Source: CAZCEC01 sp964497615 (GTDB lineage Bacteria > Chloroflexota > Anaerolineae > Anaerolineales > UBA6663). From it: a stretch of 43,825 bases of DNA. The translations under genes and the position numbers were made by a program. Positions 1 to 7,568 of the stretch are shown here, piece by piece. Below the pieces are notes generated by a model that worked only from the letters and a program-made list of their open reading frames with translations, searched no databases and was not told where the DNA came from. The stretch lies in NCBI GenBank assembly GCA_964497615.1, contig CAZCEC010000055.1, forward strand, positions 1-43,825, given 5' to 3'. Positions within the stretch are counted from its first letter, which is position 1. Every line of letters starts with the position of its first letter.

Positions 1-1479
1 CTGGATTTCGGCCACAGCGTTGTTGACGTTTTCGACCTGCGTTTGAAGCTGCTGGGCGGCGGTGAGCATCTGGCCCAGGTGGGCGGCCTCGCCCTTGAGC
101 TTGCCGGCCGACATCTGGATCAAGGTCACCAGCTCGTTCACCTGCATCAGGAAGCGCGTGACGCGGCTGGTCTTCTCCTGCTGGGCCAGCCGCAGGGCGC
201 CCTCGGCCTGCTGGGCATTGGCCTTGGCCAGGGCCAGTTGGGCCTTGGCCTGGGACAGCTCGGCCTCCAACTCGGTGTTCTTACCGCTGGAGAACATGTC
301 CTCTTCGCCGCCCTGCTGAAGCTGGGCCTGGGCGGCCTTCTGCTCGGGCGTGAAGTCGGTCTTGATGACGGCGGCGGCGTTGAAGCGGTCCCACTGCACG
401 CCGCGGTGCATGACGGCGATGATGTTGAGCAGTTCGCTCAGGCCGGTGGCCTTGGTGATCTTGCTCCAGCGGCTCTTGTTCCGGTTCCAATCGGCGACGG
501 TGAGGATGGGCGGGATGGCGGGCGCGGCCCACGAGAACTGCGGCGGCGCGGCGATGCTGGGGGTGGAGGGCGTGCCGCCGCCGGTGTCTTCCTCTTCGCC
601 GAAGAGCTGGTGGAAGGCCTCGCTCAAGTCTTCGTCGTCTTCTTCTTCAGGGCCTTGCTCTTCGGTTTCTTCCTCTTCTTCGCCGAAGAGTTGTTGGAAG
701 GCTTCGCTCAGGTCTTCGTCGTCTTCTTCTTCGGGGCCCTGGTCGCCGGTGCCTTGCTCTTCGCCGAAGAGCTGGTGGAAGGCCTCGCTCAGGTCTTCGT
801 CGTCTTCTTCCTTGGAGCCCTGGTCGCCGGTGTCCTGCTCTTCGCCGAAGAGCTGTTGGAAGGCGCCGCTCAGGTCTTCGTCATCTTCAACCACGTCCTG
901 GCCGGCGCCCTCGGGGCGCTTGGCCTGGATGGCGGCGGGGGCGCTGCCCTGCTGGACGACGTGCGTCAGTTCGTGGGCCAGCAACTGCTGGCCATCCGCG
1001 GAGTGCGGGTCGTAGGCGCCTTCGCTGAAGAAGACATCATTGCCGAGGGTGAAGGCTTCGGCGCCGAGGGAACGGTTCAGGCCATCAGCCTGGGCGTCGG
1101 TGTGGACGCGCACGCCGCTCAGGTCCGCCCCCAGCGCCGCGCCCACCTTGCCGCCCACGCCCGGGTCGAGCGATTGGCCGCCGCCACGGGCGGCATTGAT
1201 CTGGGCTTGAAGTTCGGGGGCGGCCTCGCCGCCTTCCGGGCCGATGGGTTGGCCGGTGTCGTCTGACGGCTGGGCGCGCTGAAGGAGGCGCTGGACGGCG
1301 GCGTTGCCGTATTGGCGCTGAAGCTGGGCGAGTTGGGCGGGCGTGGCCTGGAGCGGGTCGGCCAGCAAGTCGGCCAGGCCGCGCGGGGCGGGCGTGGCCG
1401 CCTGGGGCGGGGCCTGCTTGGGCGCGGGCTTGGCGGCGGGCGCTTTCTCGGCGTTGCGGGCGGAGCGATTATCAGGCAT
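1..1479 (-). CDS. DUF4157 (eCIS core) metallopeptidase-like protein with acidic repeats, 3' end outside window
   Basis: The reading frame is open for 493 codons from ATG at 1479 to the window edge, so the C-terminus is missing. The N-terminus (about residues 1-100) is Ala/Pro/Gln-rich and includes the QRQYGNAAVQRL segment typical of these proteins. A DUF4157 domain follows (about 103-180), with RVHTDAQADGL and a zinc-peptidase motif HELTHVVQQ at 169-177. Residues about 197-295 hold four acidic repeats of 27-28 residues, each built on DEDLSEAFHQLFGEE. The last visible part (about 410-493) is Ala/Gln/Glu-rich and looks like a coiled coil. In other bacteria DUF4157 proteins are linked to extracellular contractile injection systems or to secreted toxins as a maturation or loading domain; that role here is inferred. 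No sheath, tube or baseplate gene is in the window. A long plus-strand frame (43-1266) over this gene is a shadow. Confidence 0.9.
   Translation of the reverse strand, partial: MPDNRSARNAEKAPAAKPAPKQAPPQAATPAPRGLADLLADPLQATPAQLAQLQRQYGNAAVQRLLQRAQPSDDTGQPIGPEGGEAAPELQAQINAARGGGQSLDPGVGGKVGAALGADLSGVRVHTDAQADGLNRSLGAEAFTLGNDVFFSEGAYDPHSADGQQLLAHELTHVVQQGSAPAAIQAKRPEGAGQDVVEDDEDLSGAFQQLFGEEQDTGDQGSKEEDDEDLSEAFHQLFGEEQGTGDQGPEEEDDEDLSEAFQQLFGEEEEETEEQGPEEEDDEDLSEAFHQLFGEEEDTGGGTPSTPSIAAPPQFSWAAPAIPPILTVADWNRNKSRWSKITKATGLSELLNIIAVMHRGVQWDRFNAAAVIKTDFTPEQKAAQAQLQQGGEEDMFSSGKNTELEAELSQAKAQLALAKANAQQAEGALRLAQQEKTSRVTRFLMQVNELVTLIQMSAGKLKGEAAHLGQMLTAAQQLQTQVENVNNAVAEIQ
595..895 (-). repeat. Four in-frame 81-84 bp tandem repeats in the DUF4157 gene
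   Basis: Copies begin (plus strand) at 595, 679, 760 and 841 with the shared string TTCGCCGAAGAG. They encode DEDLSEAFHQLFGEE followed by a variable Gly/Asp/Glu linker. Spacing is a multiple of three, so copy number can change without breaking the frame. Confidence 0.9.
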
Positions 1480-1576
1480 GCGGCGATTGGCGACGTCTGG
1501 AGTCCGATATTAGCATCAATCGGCGGGGGGAGCAATTGGCTTGAGGGCCCCGGCGGCTCAAGCCGCGATCGGGTCA

Positions 1577-1690
1577 TGTCATTCCGAAGCGCGCAGTTGG
1601 CGCTGAGGAATCTTGCCAGCCCGGCCAAGATTCCTCACCCGCGCAGGGGCGGCGCCAGTTCCGGCCGGCTGAGGCGGGTTCGGAATGACA
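1577..1690. repeat. Dispersed palindromic element (TGTCATTCCGA family), copy A
   Basis: The ends are inverted: TGTCATTCCGAA at 1577-1588 and TTCGGAATGACA at 1679-1690. Inside is a second perfect inverted pair, GAGGAATCTTG at 1605-1615 and CAAGATTCCTC at 1626-1636. Related copies lie at 7031 (half) and 27282. It fills most of the gap between the DUF4157 gene and the next gene; no gene is seen in 1480-1774. Confidence 0.85.
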
Positions 1691-1774
1691 GTAACAGCCG
1701 GGGCTGGCGGCAGGCTCGAAGTGACGGCGACCGCCGGGGTGAAGGACGCTTGTCCCCCAACGTGGAATGCGGGC

Positions 1775-3028
1775 CTATCTGCCGTAGGCAATCCGCAGAA
1801 CTTCGCCGTTGGCGTAGTCGGCGACGTAGAGCGCGCCATCGGGGCCGACGGCCACGTCCACCGGGCGGCCATTGGGCAGGTCGAGGAACCATTCGCGCGC
1901 GCCGGTGTAGGTATCGCCGCTGGGAGTCAGTTGGACGCGCATGACGCCGTGCTCGGGGTGATTGGGGAGCATGTAGATCGAGCCGAGGATGGCGACAAAG
2001 ACGTTGCCATAGTAGTCGGCGGGGAACTGATCGCCATAGTAAAAGGCCAGGCCGTTGGCGGAGGTGTGCGCGGTGAAGGTGACGACCGGGCCAGGGCGCA
2101 GGTCGCAGGGGGCCGCGGCGGGGCCGCCCGCCCAGCAGTCGGGCCAGCCGTAGTGCAGCCCGGCGCGGATGTGGTTGAGTTCCTCGGGCGGCTGGTCCAC
2201 GCCCAGGTCGTCGCGGCTGTTGTCGGTGGCGAACAGATCGCCCGCCGCGTTGAAGGCCAGGTCGTAGGGGTTGCGCAGCCCGGCGGCGTGGACGCTCAAC
2301 TCGAAGCCATCCGGCCGGAAGCGCAGGATGGTGCCGTTGCGGGGGTCGCGTTCGCGGCAGTGATCGCAGGTGGAGCCCATGCCCAGGTACAGGTAACCGT
2401 CCGGGCCGAGGGCCAGGCCGTCGTTCTGGTGCAGGCCGAAGCCGGGGAGGTTGGCGAGGATGGGGCGCTCCGGGCCGGCGCTGCCCGTGGCGGCCAGGGC
2501 GAAGGCGGAGACCGCGCCGCGATAGGAGACGTACAGGTCGCTGCCCACCCACAGCAAGCCCAGGGGCACTTCCAGGCCGGTGATGAACTGATCCACGATC
2601 TCGGCCAGGCCGCCGTCGCCGGTGTCCCGGACGGCATACACCTGCCCGAGGGCGGAGGCGACGTACAGCCGGCCATCCGGCCCAAAGGCCAGGCTGGTGG
2701 GCTGGGGGACAAAGGCATAGACGGTGAGGCCGAAGCCGGGGGCGAGCAGGCCGCGCTCGACGAGGGGCGGCGGGGGAGGCGTGGGGGTGTTTGGGGGTGT
2801 GGGGGTCGGTGTGTAGGTGGAAGGTATGGAAGTAGAAGGTGTGGAAGTAGAAGGTGTGGAAGTGGAAAGTGGGACAGTGGGCGTCGTGGGTGTGGCGGAA
2901 CCAGCCGGGGTCGGCGTGCCCACGGGGCGGGAATGCGCGGCGATGGTGGGCGGGACGACGCGCGGGGAGTCCGGGCCGCAGGCAGCGAGCAGCATGGCGC
3001 AGGCCAGGAGGTGATGCAGCCGGAGCAT
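1775..3028 (-). CDS. Lipoprotein beta-propeller, glucose/sorbosone dehydrogenase-like
   Basis: A 417-residue exported protein. The start at 3028 is chosen because it gives a clean signal peptide ending in the lipobox LLAAC, with Cys at residue 17; the frame can extend seven codons further upstream. A Thr/Ser/Pro linker (TPSTSTPSTSIPST) follows, then a six-bladed propeller of the glucose/sorbosone dehydrogenase type. Characteristic pieces are FGPDGRLYVAS, LGPDGYLYLGMGS, GTILRFRPDG, HAAGLRNPYDLAFN, HYGWPDCW and VGPDGALYVADYANGEVLRI. Family members oxidise sugars with PQQ, or merely share the fold; substrate cannot be told here. No PQQ synthesis gene is nearby. The linker is encoded by G/T-rich repeats resembling intergenic repeats elsewhere in the window. 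Confidence 0.88.
   Translation of the reverse strand: MLRLHHLLACAMLLAACGPDSPRVVPPTIAAHSRPVGTPTPAGSATPTTPTVPLSTSTPSTSTPSTSIPSTYTPTPTPPNTPTPPPPPLVERGLLAPGFGLTVYAFVPQPTSLAFGPDGRLYVASALGQVYAVRDTGDGGLAEIVDQFITGLEVPLGLLWVGSDLYVSYRGAVSAFALAATGSAGPERPILANLPGFGLHQNDGLALGPDGYLYLGMGSTCDHCRERDPRNGTILRFRPDGFELSVHAAGLRNPYDLAFNAAGDLFATDNSRDDLGVDQPPEELNHIRAGLHYGWPDCWAGGPAAAPCDLRPGPVVTFTAHTSANGLAFYYGDQFPADYYGNVFVAILGSIYMLPNHPEHGVMRVQLTPSGDTYTGAREWFLDLPNGRPVDVAVGPDGALYVADYANGEVLRIAYGR
2781..2880. repeat. G/T-rich simple repeats encoding the lipoprotein linker
   Basis: GTGGGGGTGT-type units (2781-2815) are followed by a 15-bp unit around GTGGAAGTAGAAG (2816-2870). Similar strings occur outside genes at 11410-11450 and 13600-13655. 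In this gene they read in frame as the Pro/Thr/Ser linker. Confidence 0.75.
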
Positions 3029-3040
3029 CTTCGTCAACGG

Positions 3041-3090
3041 ACCCCACAACCCCCGTGGGAAGCCGGGGGCAGGTGGGGCGTTCCTGTGGA
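3041..3090. repeat. Dispersed repeat ACCCCACAACCCCCGTGGGA, copy 1
   Basis: The block ACCCCACAACCCCCGTGGGA-AGCCGGGGGCAGGT (3041-3074) followed by GGGGCGTTCCTG recurs at 38040-38101. The core can fold as CCCCCG pairing with CGGGGG. In copy 2 the string CACGACCCCATGGGGT is inserted before the last part. Confidence 0.85.
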
Positions 3091-3162
3091 ACGGATGGAA
3101 CAGATGGGGGATGAATCAGAACAGATCATCACGGACATAGACGGATTGATTCATCCTTCATC

Positions 3163-3194
3163 CCCATGGGGTCAGGACCCATGGGGTCGTGACC
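3163..3194. repeat. Twin CCATGGGGT motifs
   Basis: CCCCATGGGGT and CCCATGGGGTCGTGACC sit next to each other just past the stop of the C45 gene. They match the CACGACCCCATGGGGT insert of the 38040 repeat copy, so they are probably fragments of the same repeat family. Confidence 0.6.
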
Positions 3195-3195
3195 T

Positions 3196-4230
3196 TCATA
3201 CTTCATACTTCTCCCACAGGCCCAGGCAGCCGTGGCCGCGGCGGACGTGCAGTCGGCGGCGGGCGGGCTCGGCGATGTAGCCGGAGATGGTGTGGTAGCC
3301 GGCCGCGCCATGCCGGCAGATGCCGCCAGGGTCGCCGGCATGATCGGCCAGGATGGTTTTGAGAGTCTCGACCGTGAGCGCGCCCCAGGCGGCGTGCACC
3401 AGTTCGCGCAGGCGGTCGAGGCGCGGGCAGGAGTCGGGCAGGGAATTGGTCTCGTGCCCGCTGAAGCTAGGCGTGAGGTAGTGGTTGGTGTGCAGGCGGC
3501 GGTGGGGGTGGTCGCCGGCGAAGGGGGCGAGGCCCTCGGGCCGCACCTCCACATCGGCGATCTGCCCGCGCGCATCGGCCAGCACGAAGTTGTTGGCCGA
3601 GCACAGGCGGTGCCGGTCGAGCAGGCGCACGGCGTCGGGCACACTGCGCTGCTCCAAGATAGCGCGCTGCATGGGGTACTTGGGCAGGCCGAACTGCCAG
3701 GCGTAGTCGTAGAGCGCGTTGGCGAACAGGGCCACGCCATGCGCATTCAGCCCGGCGTAGCCCAACTGCCCGGCGAAGGTGAACATCAGGGCCGGGGGGC
3801 GGCCGTCGTTGGGCGTGACGTGCAGGAGGATGGCGACGTCGCTGTACTCCGGCGGCAGGTCCTGGTTCTGGCCGGCGAGGGGCAGGCCGTCGCGGGTGGC
3901 GTCGCCGGTGAGGGCAAAGGCAGAGCAGCCTTCGGGGTTCTGGAAGGCGGCTTCGGCGCGGCACTGGCAAAGCAGGGCTTCTTCAAAGCTGATATCGGCG
4001 CCCTGGGCGAGGCCGCGCACTTCTTCGACATAGGCGGGGCTGAGGGCTTCGATGAGGGGCAGGAAGCGCAGGGCGTTGGCGCACAGGGCGTCGCGCGGCA
4101 TGGCGGTGACGCGCTCGATGAGCACCAGGTAGCGGCGGATCAGACCGGCGGCCTGCGCGCCGTGCTGGTAACCCATCTCGTAGGCGGAGCCGGAGACGCG
4201 GAGGAGGGGGAAGTGGGGGGCGAGGGGCAT
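3196..4230 (-). CDS. C45-family acyltransferase/peptidase (penicillin acyltransferase-like Ntn hydrolase)
   Basis: A 344-residue protein. The family is recognised from YEMGYQHGAQA near the N-terminus, the segment CQCRAEAAF (88-96), GCSAFAL at 101-107 and the following LAGQNQDL. Members of this family (acyl-CoA:6-APA acyltransferase type) are made as precursors that cleave themselves before a catalytic Cys; here that residue should be Cys102. A C-terminal HGAAGYHTISGYI segment also fits. The substrate is unknown; many bacterial members act on amides or acyl-amino acids. No signal peptide is visible, so a cytoplasmic location is likely. The gene stands alone, flanked by repeats. Confidence 0.85.
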   Translation of the reverse strand: MPLAPHFPLLRVSGSAYEMGYQHGAQAAGLIRRYLVLIERVTAMPRDALCANALRFLPLIEALSPAYVEEVRGLAQGADISFEEALLCQCRAEAAFQNPEGCSAFALTGDATRDGLPLAGQNQDLPPEYSDVAILLHVTPNDGRPPALMFTFAGQLGYAGLNAHGVALFANALYDYAWQFGLPKYPMQRAILEQRSVPDAVRLLDRHRLCSANNFVLADARGQIADVEVRPEGLAPFAGDHPHRRLHTNHYLTPSFSGHETNSLPDSCPRLDRLRELVHAAWGALTVETLKTILADHAGDPGGICRHGAAGYHTISGYIAEPARRRLHVRRGHGCLGLWEKYEV

Positions 4231-4353
4231 GGGGGCGGGTTATAGGCGCGTCGGGGCGCGGCGTCAAACTCGGAATGTTGAGCTTTCAACGGCCAAGTTG
4301 ACATTTGGCAAGCGAGTCGTGATCCATTGATCTTTCAAGAACTAACTTGGGTT

Positions 4354-4586
4354 GGTGTCAGGGTCGCGTTTCTAATCCGCGCCCAAGCGTTGGCCTGTGC
4401 TTCAACAGGATTCCGCTAATAACCGTGCGGTGGCCGGCCCTTTAGCGGAACCCTGATCGGGCTCAAGATCACGCGTGGGTGCGGATTAGGTGCAAGCGCC
4501 CCTGCCCACTGTCAATTAGATCTTGAAACGTCGATAGATCAACCCCGCCTGTCTCGCTGTCAAGTTTGCGAGTGAAAACTCAATGG
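4354..4586. ncRNA. Structured two-copy element, copy 1 (candidate RNA or mobile palindrome)
   Basis: This block in the gap 4231-4635 recurs at 29102-29290; by hand count about 27 differences in 160 aligned positions and no gaps up to about 4510. Outer stem: CTAATCCGCGCCCA (4372-4385) with TGGGTGCGGATTAG (4476-4489), 14 pairs including one G-T. Inner stem: TTCCGCTAA (4411-4419) with TTAGCGGAA (4442-4450). The intervals (25, 22 and 25 bases) are identical in both copies. One inner pair changes from T-A here to C-G in copy 2, and the outer G-T becomes G-C. The 3' end here carries an extra block of about 50 bp between two CTGTCA strings. Strand and function are unknown. Confidence 0.7.
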
Positions 4587-4635
4587 ACCGCCGGCTCGCC
4601 TGCGCTATGGGGGATCGGCGCTGATCGCGCTATCC

Positions 4636-5451
4636 TCACGGCACCCTCAGCGACGCCACGATCATGTCGCCGGTATGCAGGGTTTTGCCGGACAGGCCGG
4701 CATTGGGCGAGCAGCGTTCGCCGCTGTGGGTGAAGATGAAGCCAAACTCCAGGCCGGCGCGCTCGAGGTTGGGGCCCGGCTCGCCCTGGTAGTAGGCCGA
4801 ATTGATCTGCCCATTATGACAGGCGAACAGGATGCGGCGCGCGGGCTGGCCGGCCACGTCCAGCGTGCCCTGCGGGACGAACTCGCCCTCGCCCGCGCCG
4901 GTGGGCCACAGCAGCACGTCCTCGCCCGCGCGCCGGAACGTCACGCGCAGGCGCGGCCCAGCGGCGGTGTCCGGGTCCGCGTGCAGCCAGAGCAGGTGGC
5001 CGCTCAAGAGCGGGTCGCCGGTGGCAGTGTCATCCACCACCCAGTCGGGCGGCAGTTGGAGGCTGAAGCCGTATTCGGCGTGCGTGTACGTCCACCAGCC
5101 ATCGTACTCGGCCGGGTCGATGGGCAGGGGCGTGGGGAAGGCCGAATCGGCGGGGGTGGTGGCGGCGGGGGTGGGCGCGGCCGGGCCGCACTCGCCCCGG
5201 AAGAACTCCCACTCGTCGCACTCGGTGCCATCCGGGAAGACGCACACGCCAGTCGCGCCGCCCGCGGCATCGGTGCGCAGTTCCAGCCGGCCGCCGTTCT
5301 GCTCGCAATAGGCCGAGGCCGGGTTGGGAAGGTTGGAGGGAGAGGTGGGGATGACGGGGATGGGGGTGGGGCTGGGCGCGGCGCCGCCGCCGCACGCGGC
5401 GCAAACCAGACCAAGCAGACACACAAACCCAAAGCTGAACCGGCGCAACAT
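4636..5451 (-). CDS. Lipoprotein with DUF333-type domain
   Basis: A 271-residue lipoprotein. The signal peptide ends at the lipobox LVCAAC (Cys20), and a good ribosome site (GGGAGG) precedes the ATG. A Pro/Ser/Thr linker leads to a short Cys-containing module, ASAYCEQNGGRLELR...CVFPDGTECDEWEFFRGEC, which matches the DUF333 pattern (small putative lipoprotein domain with paired cysteines). After a second Thr/Pro linker comes a domain of about 150 residues with YGFSLQLPPDWVV, a motif common in Chloroflexota lipoproteins of unknown function. Probably anchored outside the membrane. No partner gene is apparent. Confidence 0.82.
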   Translation of the reverse strand: MLRRFSFGFVCLLGLVCAACGGGAAPSPTPIPVIPTSPSNLPNPASAYCEQNGGRLELRTDAAGGATGVCVFPDGTECDEWEFFRGECGPAAPTPAATTPADSAFPTPLPIDPAEYDGWWTYTHAEYGFSLQLPPDWVVDDTATGDPLLSGHLLWLHADPDTAAGPRLRVTFRRAGEDVLLWPTGAGEGEFVPQGTLDVAGQPARRILFACHNGQINSAYYQGEPGPNLERAGLEFGFIFTHSGERCSPNAGLSGKTLHTGDMIVASLRVP

Positions 5452-5788
5452 AGAAACCTCCCGCCGCAGCGCCCGCCGGGGGTGGCGGCCGGGGTGTGTG
5501 GCTTCATAAGGATAGACGTACGACAGGGGGCGAAAGTTGCGGGCCGGCCGAGGGCGGCTGGCTTAACGGCGGCGCGGCGCCGGGGTCCACCTCGTCCCGG
5601 CGCCGCGCGCCACACCAACACCTATACCGCTCCAGCGCTAGATCGAACCTGACGACACCAACCCTTTTACCGATACAGATACGGCCGAGGGCTCACACCG
5701 TTACATTGCACCAAGCCGCCCCGGCCCGCATCACACTACACTTGCTACCACTACGTCTCACCCATCCACCGGTTGCACGGTACCAACT
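5452..5788. other. Intergenic stretch without recognised content
   Basis: This 337-bp gap holds the ribosome site of the lipoprotein gene just above 5451. I see no convincing gene, tRNA or repeat in the remainder. It lacks the repeats seen in other long gaps of the window. Confidence 0.6.
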
Positions 5789-6907
5789 CTAGAACGGCCG
5801 CAGGGTGATGAGCACCAGGAACAGCACCGCCGTCGCCGCGCCCAGGATGCGCCGCCCGCGATCCAGCGGCGTGATGTCGTTGAGGGGCGCAGCGTGGCCC
5901 AGGCCGGTGAACAGGGCGAACAGCGCCCAGGTGAGCCAGCCGCTCCAGACCGTCAGGCCCAGCACGATCAGCCCGGCGAAGGCGGCGTAGGCCAGCGGGC
6001 GCGCCCAGCGGCCCAGCACGGCGTAGGCGATGTGGCCGCCGTCGAGCTGGCCCATCGGCAGCAGGTTGAAACCGGTGACCAGCAGGCCGAACCAGGCCGC
6101 AATCGCCATCGGGCTGAGGGCGATCATCTGCCCGGCAGCGTGGGGGACGAAGATGTCCACCAGCCAGTTGAGCAATAATGAACTGCCCATCGTCCCGGCC
6201 CCGGCGGTGCGGGTCACTACGTCAGAGTTCAACAGGCCCAGCACCATCAGCGGCACGGCCACCACGAAGCCCGCCAGCGGACCGGCCAGCCCCACGTCGA
6301 ACAGGGCCTTGCGGTTCTCCACCGGGCTCTTGAGTTGGATGAAGGCGCCAAAGGTGCCCAGGCCGAACGGCACCGGGATGAAGTAGGGCAGGGTCACCTG
6401 CACGCCGTGGATGCGGGCGGCGACGTAGTGGCCCATCTCGTGGACGCCCAGGATGAAGAGCAGCGTGGCGGCGAAGGGCAGGCCGGCGGCCAGCACGGGC
6501 AGCAGGCGGGCCAGGTCGCCGGTGGCGAAGACGGCGCGCAGGGCGGCGAAAGCGTTGACATCCGCGAAGCCCGCGCCCGCGAAGAGCGTGGTCAGGATGG
6601 TGGCGGCCAGCAGCAGGATGTTGATGAGGGGGTTGGCGCGCAGCGCGCCCACCACGCCGCGCTGGGCGACGACAATGTCGGTGGCGCCTTCGCGGCGCAG
6701 GAGCGGGGTGAAGCCCAGGCCGCGGAAGCGCTCGCGCAGGGCGGTGTAGGCGGGCTCCGGCTCGCCGGCCAGCCGGCCGATGAAGAGCACGGCGTCGCCG
6801 CGCTCGGAGGTGCGCACATCAGCGATGTGGAACAGGCCCTCCACCGCCTGGCGCAGCCGGCCGATCAGGTCAAGCTGTTGTTGAAATCTGGCTTCGTAAG
6901 TGAGCAC
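5789..6907 (-). CDS. Site-2 protease family (M50) membrane metalloprotease
   Basis: A 372-residue protein starting with GTG. It has a cytoplasmic N-terminal domain of about 90 residues, then several membrane segments. The zinc motif HEMGH is at 156-160, inside the hydrophobic run FILGVHEMGHYVAARIHG. The third ligand motif is NLLPMGQLDGGH (281-292), with Asp289. This layout, with a soluble N-terminal domain and PYFIPVPFGLGTFGAFI after the zinc site, resembles plant EGY and cyanobacterial M50 proteins. Such enzymes cut membrane-bound regulators within the bilayer; the target here is unknown. No anti-sigma factor gene is nearby. All key residues are present. Confidence 0.92.
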   Translation of the reverse strand: MLTYEARFQQQLDLIGRLRQAVEGLFHIADVRTSERGDAVLFIGRLAGEPEPAYTALRERFRGLGFTPLLRREGATDIVVAQRGVVGALRANPLINILLLAATILTTLFAGAGFADVNAFAALRAVFATGDLARLLPVLAAGLPFAATLLFILGVHEMGHYVAARIHGVQVTLPYFIPVPFGLGTFGAFIQLKSPVENRKALFDVGLAGPLAGFVVAVPLMVLGLLNSDVVTRTAGAGTMGSSLLLNWLVDIFVPHAAGQMIALSPMAIAAWFGLLVTGFNLLPMGQLDGGHIAYAVLGRWARPLAYAAFAGLIVLGLTVWSGWLTWALFALFTGLGHAAPLNDITPLDRGRRILGAATAVLFLVLITLRPF

Positions 6908-7030
6908 GGTATCCGTCCGTTCTCCAGCAATAAGAATAATGAAAACTGACCCGTTTTCCGGTCAGGCAGCCGCCATTTGGCTCACAAGCGGCTGACAGGG
7001 CGGAAAGGCCTCTGGATCACCTGACTACGT

Positions 7031-7065
7031 TGTCATTCCGAGGCGCCGTTTGCCGAGGAATCTCG
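7031..7065. repeat. TGTCATTCCGA element, half copy C
   Basis: TGTCATTCCGAGGCGCCG followed by GCCGAGGAATCTCG. The matching right half is absent, so this is a truncated copy of the elements at 1577 and 27282. Confidence 0.75.
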
Positions 7066-7241
7066 ACATTCAGCGACGCCGTCGCTTGAGAATAGTATGC
7101 GGCGGATGTGTAAACAGGCTGTTAGAACTAACTGAGAGCGGGATGAGCGGGGGCTGACCGAATGGGGAGGGAGGGGGAAGCGTGTCAGGTGTCAAGTGTC
7201 TGGCGGGGTGGGTGCGGGGCCGTTCCGGGGGCGACACGCTC

Positions 7242-7560
7242 AACGTGACAGCGTCATTCGATGTGTGTCACTGAGTGTCACTGTCGCCCTGAGCGCGAAT
7301 GACAACAAGCCGGTCCCGACACCCCTTCGCGCGCGAAGGGCCTCACCGAGGCATCATTGATACGTTTCGCGCGCGGCCTTGTGTTTGGGACAACGCAGGT
7401 GGGGTTGCGCTCAACGTGACAGTGTTGGGCGTGGAGGAATCAGCGAGGGCTCAACGATGCGTTTCAGGCGCCGCAGTGCGTTCAGGTCGTAACGTGTGAA
7501 GACGCGCTCAACGTGACAGGGGTGCGCGTGGAGGAATCAGTGAGGGCTCAACGATGCGGT
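7242..7560. repeat. CTCAACGTGACAG repeat cluster with 18-bp palindrome
   Basis: CTCAACGTGACAG occurs near 7239, 7408 and 7507, with CCTGAGCGCGAATGA near 7288 and TTTCGCGCGCGGCCTTGTG near 7364. CCCTTCGCGCGCGAAGGG at 7323-7340 is a perfect 18-bp palindrome. The string GGAGGAATCAG(C/T)GAGGGCTC occurs twice (about 7433 and 7530). The same units form the tandem array at 18.7-19.15 kb. Confidence 0.8.
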
Positions 7561-7568
7561 TCGCGCGT

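Larger units (their letters stand above)
6908..7568. other. Repeat-rich intergenic region without a gene
   Basis: This 660-bp gap contains a half copy of the TGTCATTCCGA palindrome (7031-7065), a GTGTCAGGTGTCAAGTGTC string near 7182-7201, and several GCTCAACGTGACAG units. The unit family also occurs at 18650-19150. Short frames here carry no recognisable protein. Confidence 0.75.

Noticed and set aside
43..1266. 407-residue plus-strand frame, Gly/Leu-rich
   Set aside because: Its sequence is low-complexity and matches nothing, while the minus strand encodes a clear DUF4157 protein over the same bases.
1685..3280. 531-residue plus-strand frame
   Set aside because: It is the antisense shadow of the beta-propeller lipoprotein gene, which has a signal peptide and family motifs.
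5630..5660. T-loop-like GGTTCGATC string on the minus strand, considered as a tRNA
   Set aside because: No acceptor stem, anticodon stem or D-loop can be built around it.
7299..7499. 66-residue plus-strand frame in the repeat region
   Set aside because: It consists of the CTCAACGTGACAG repeat units and has no ribosome site or protein features.
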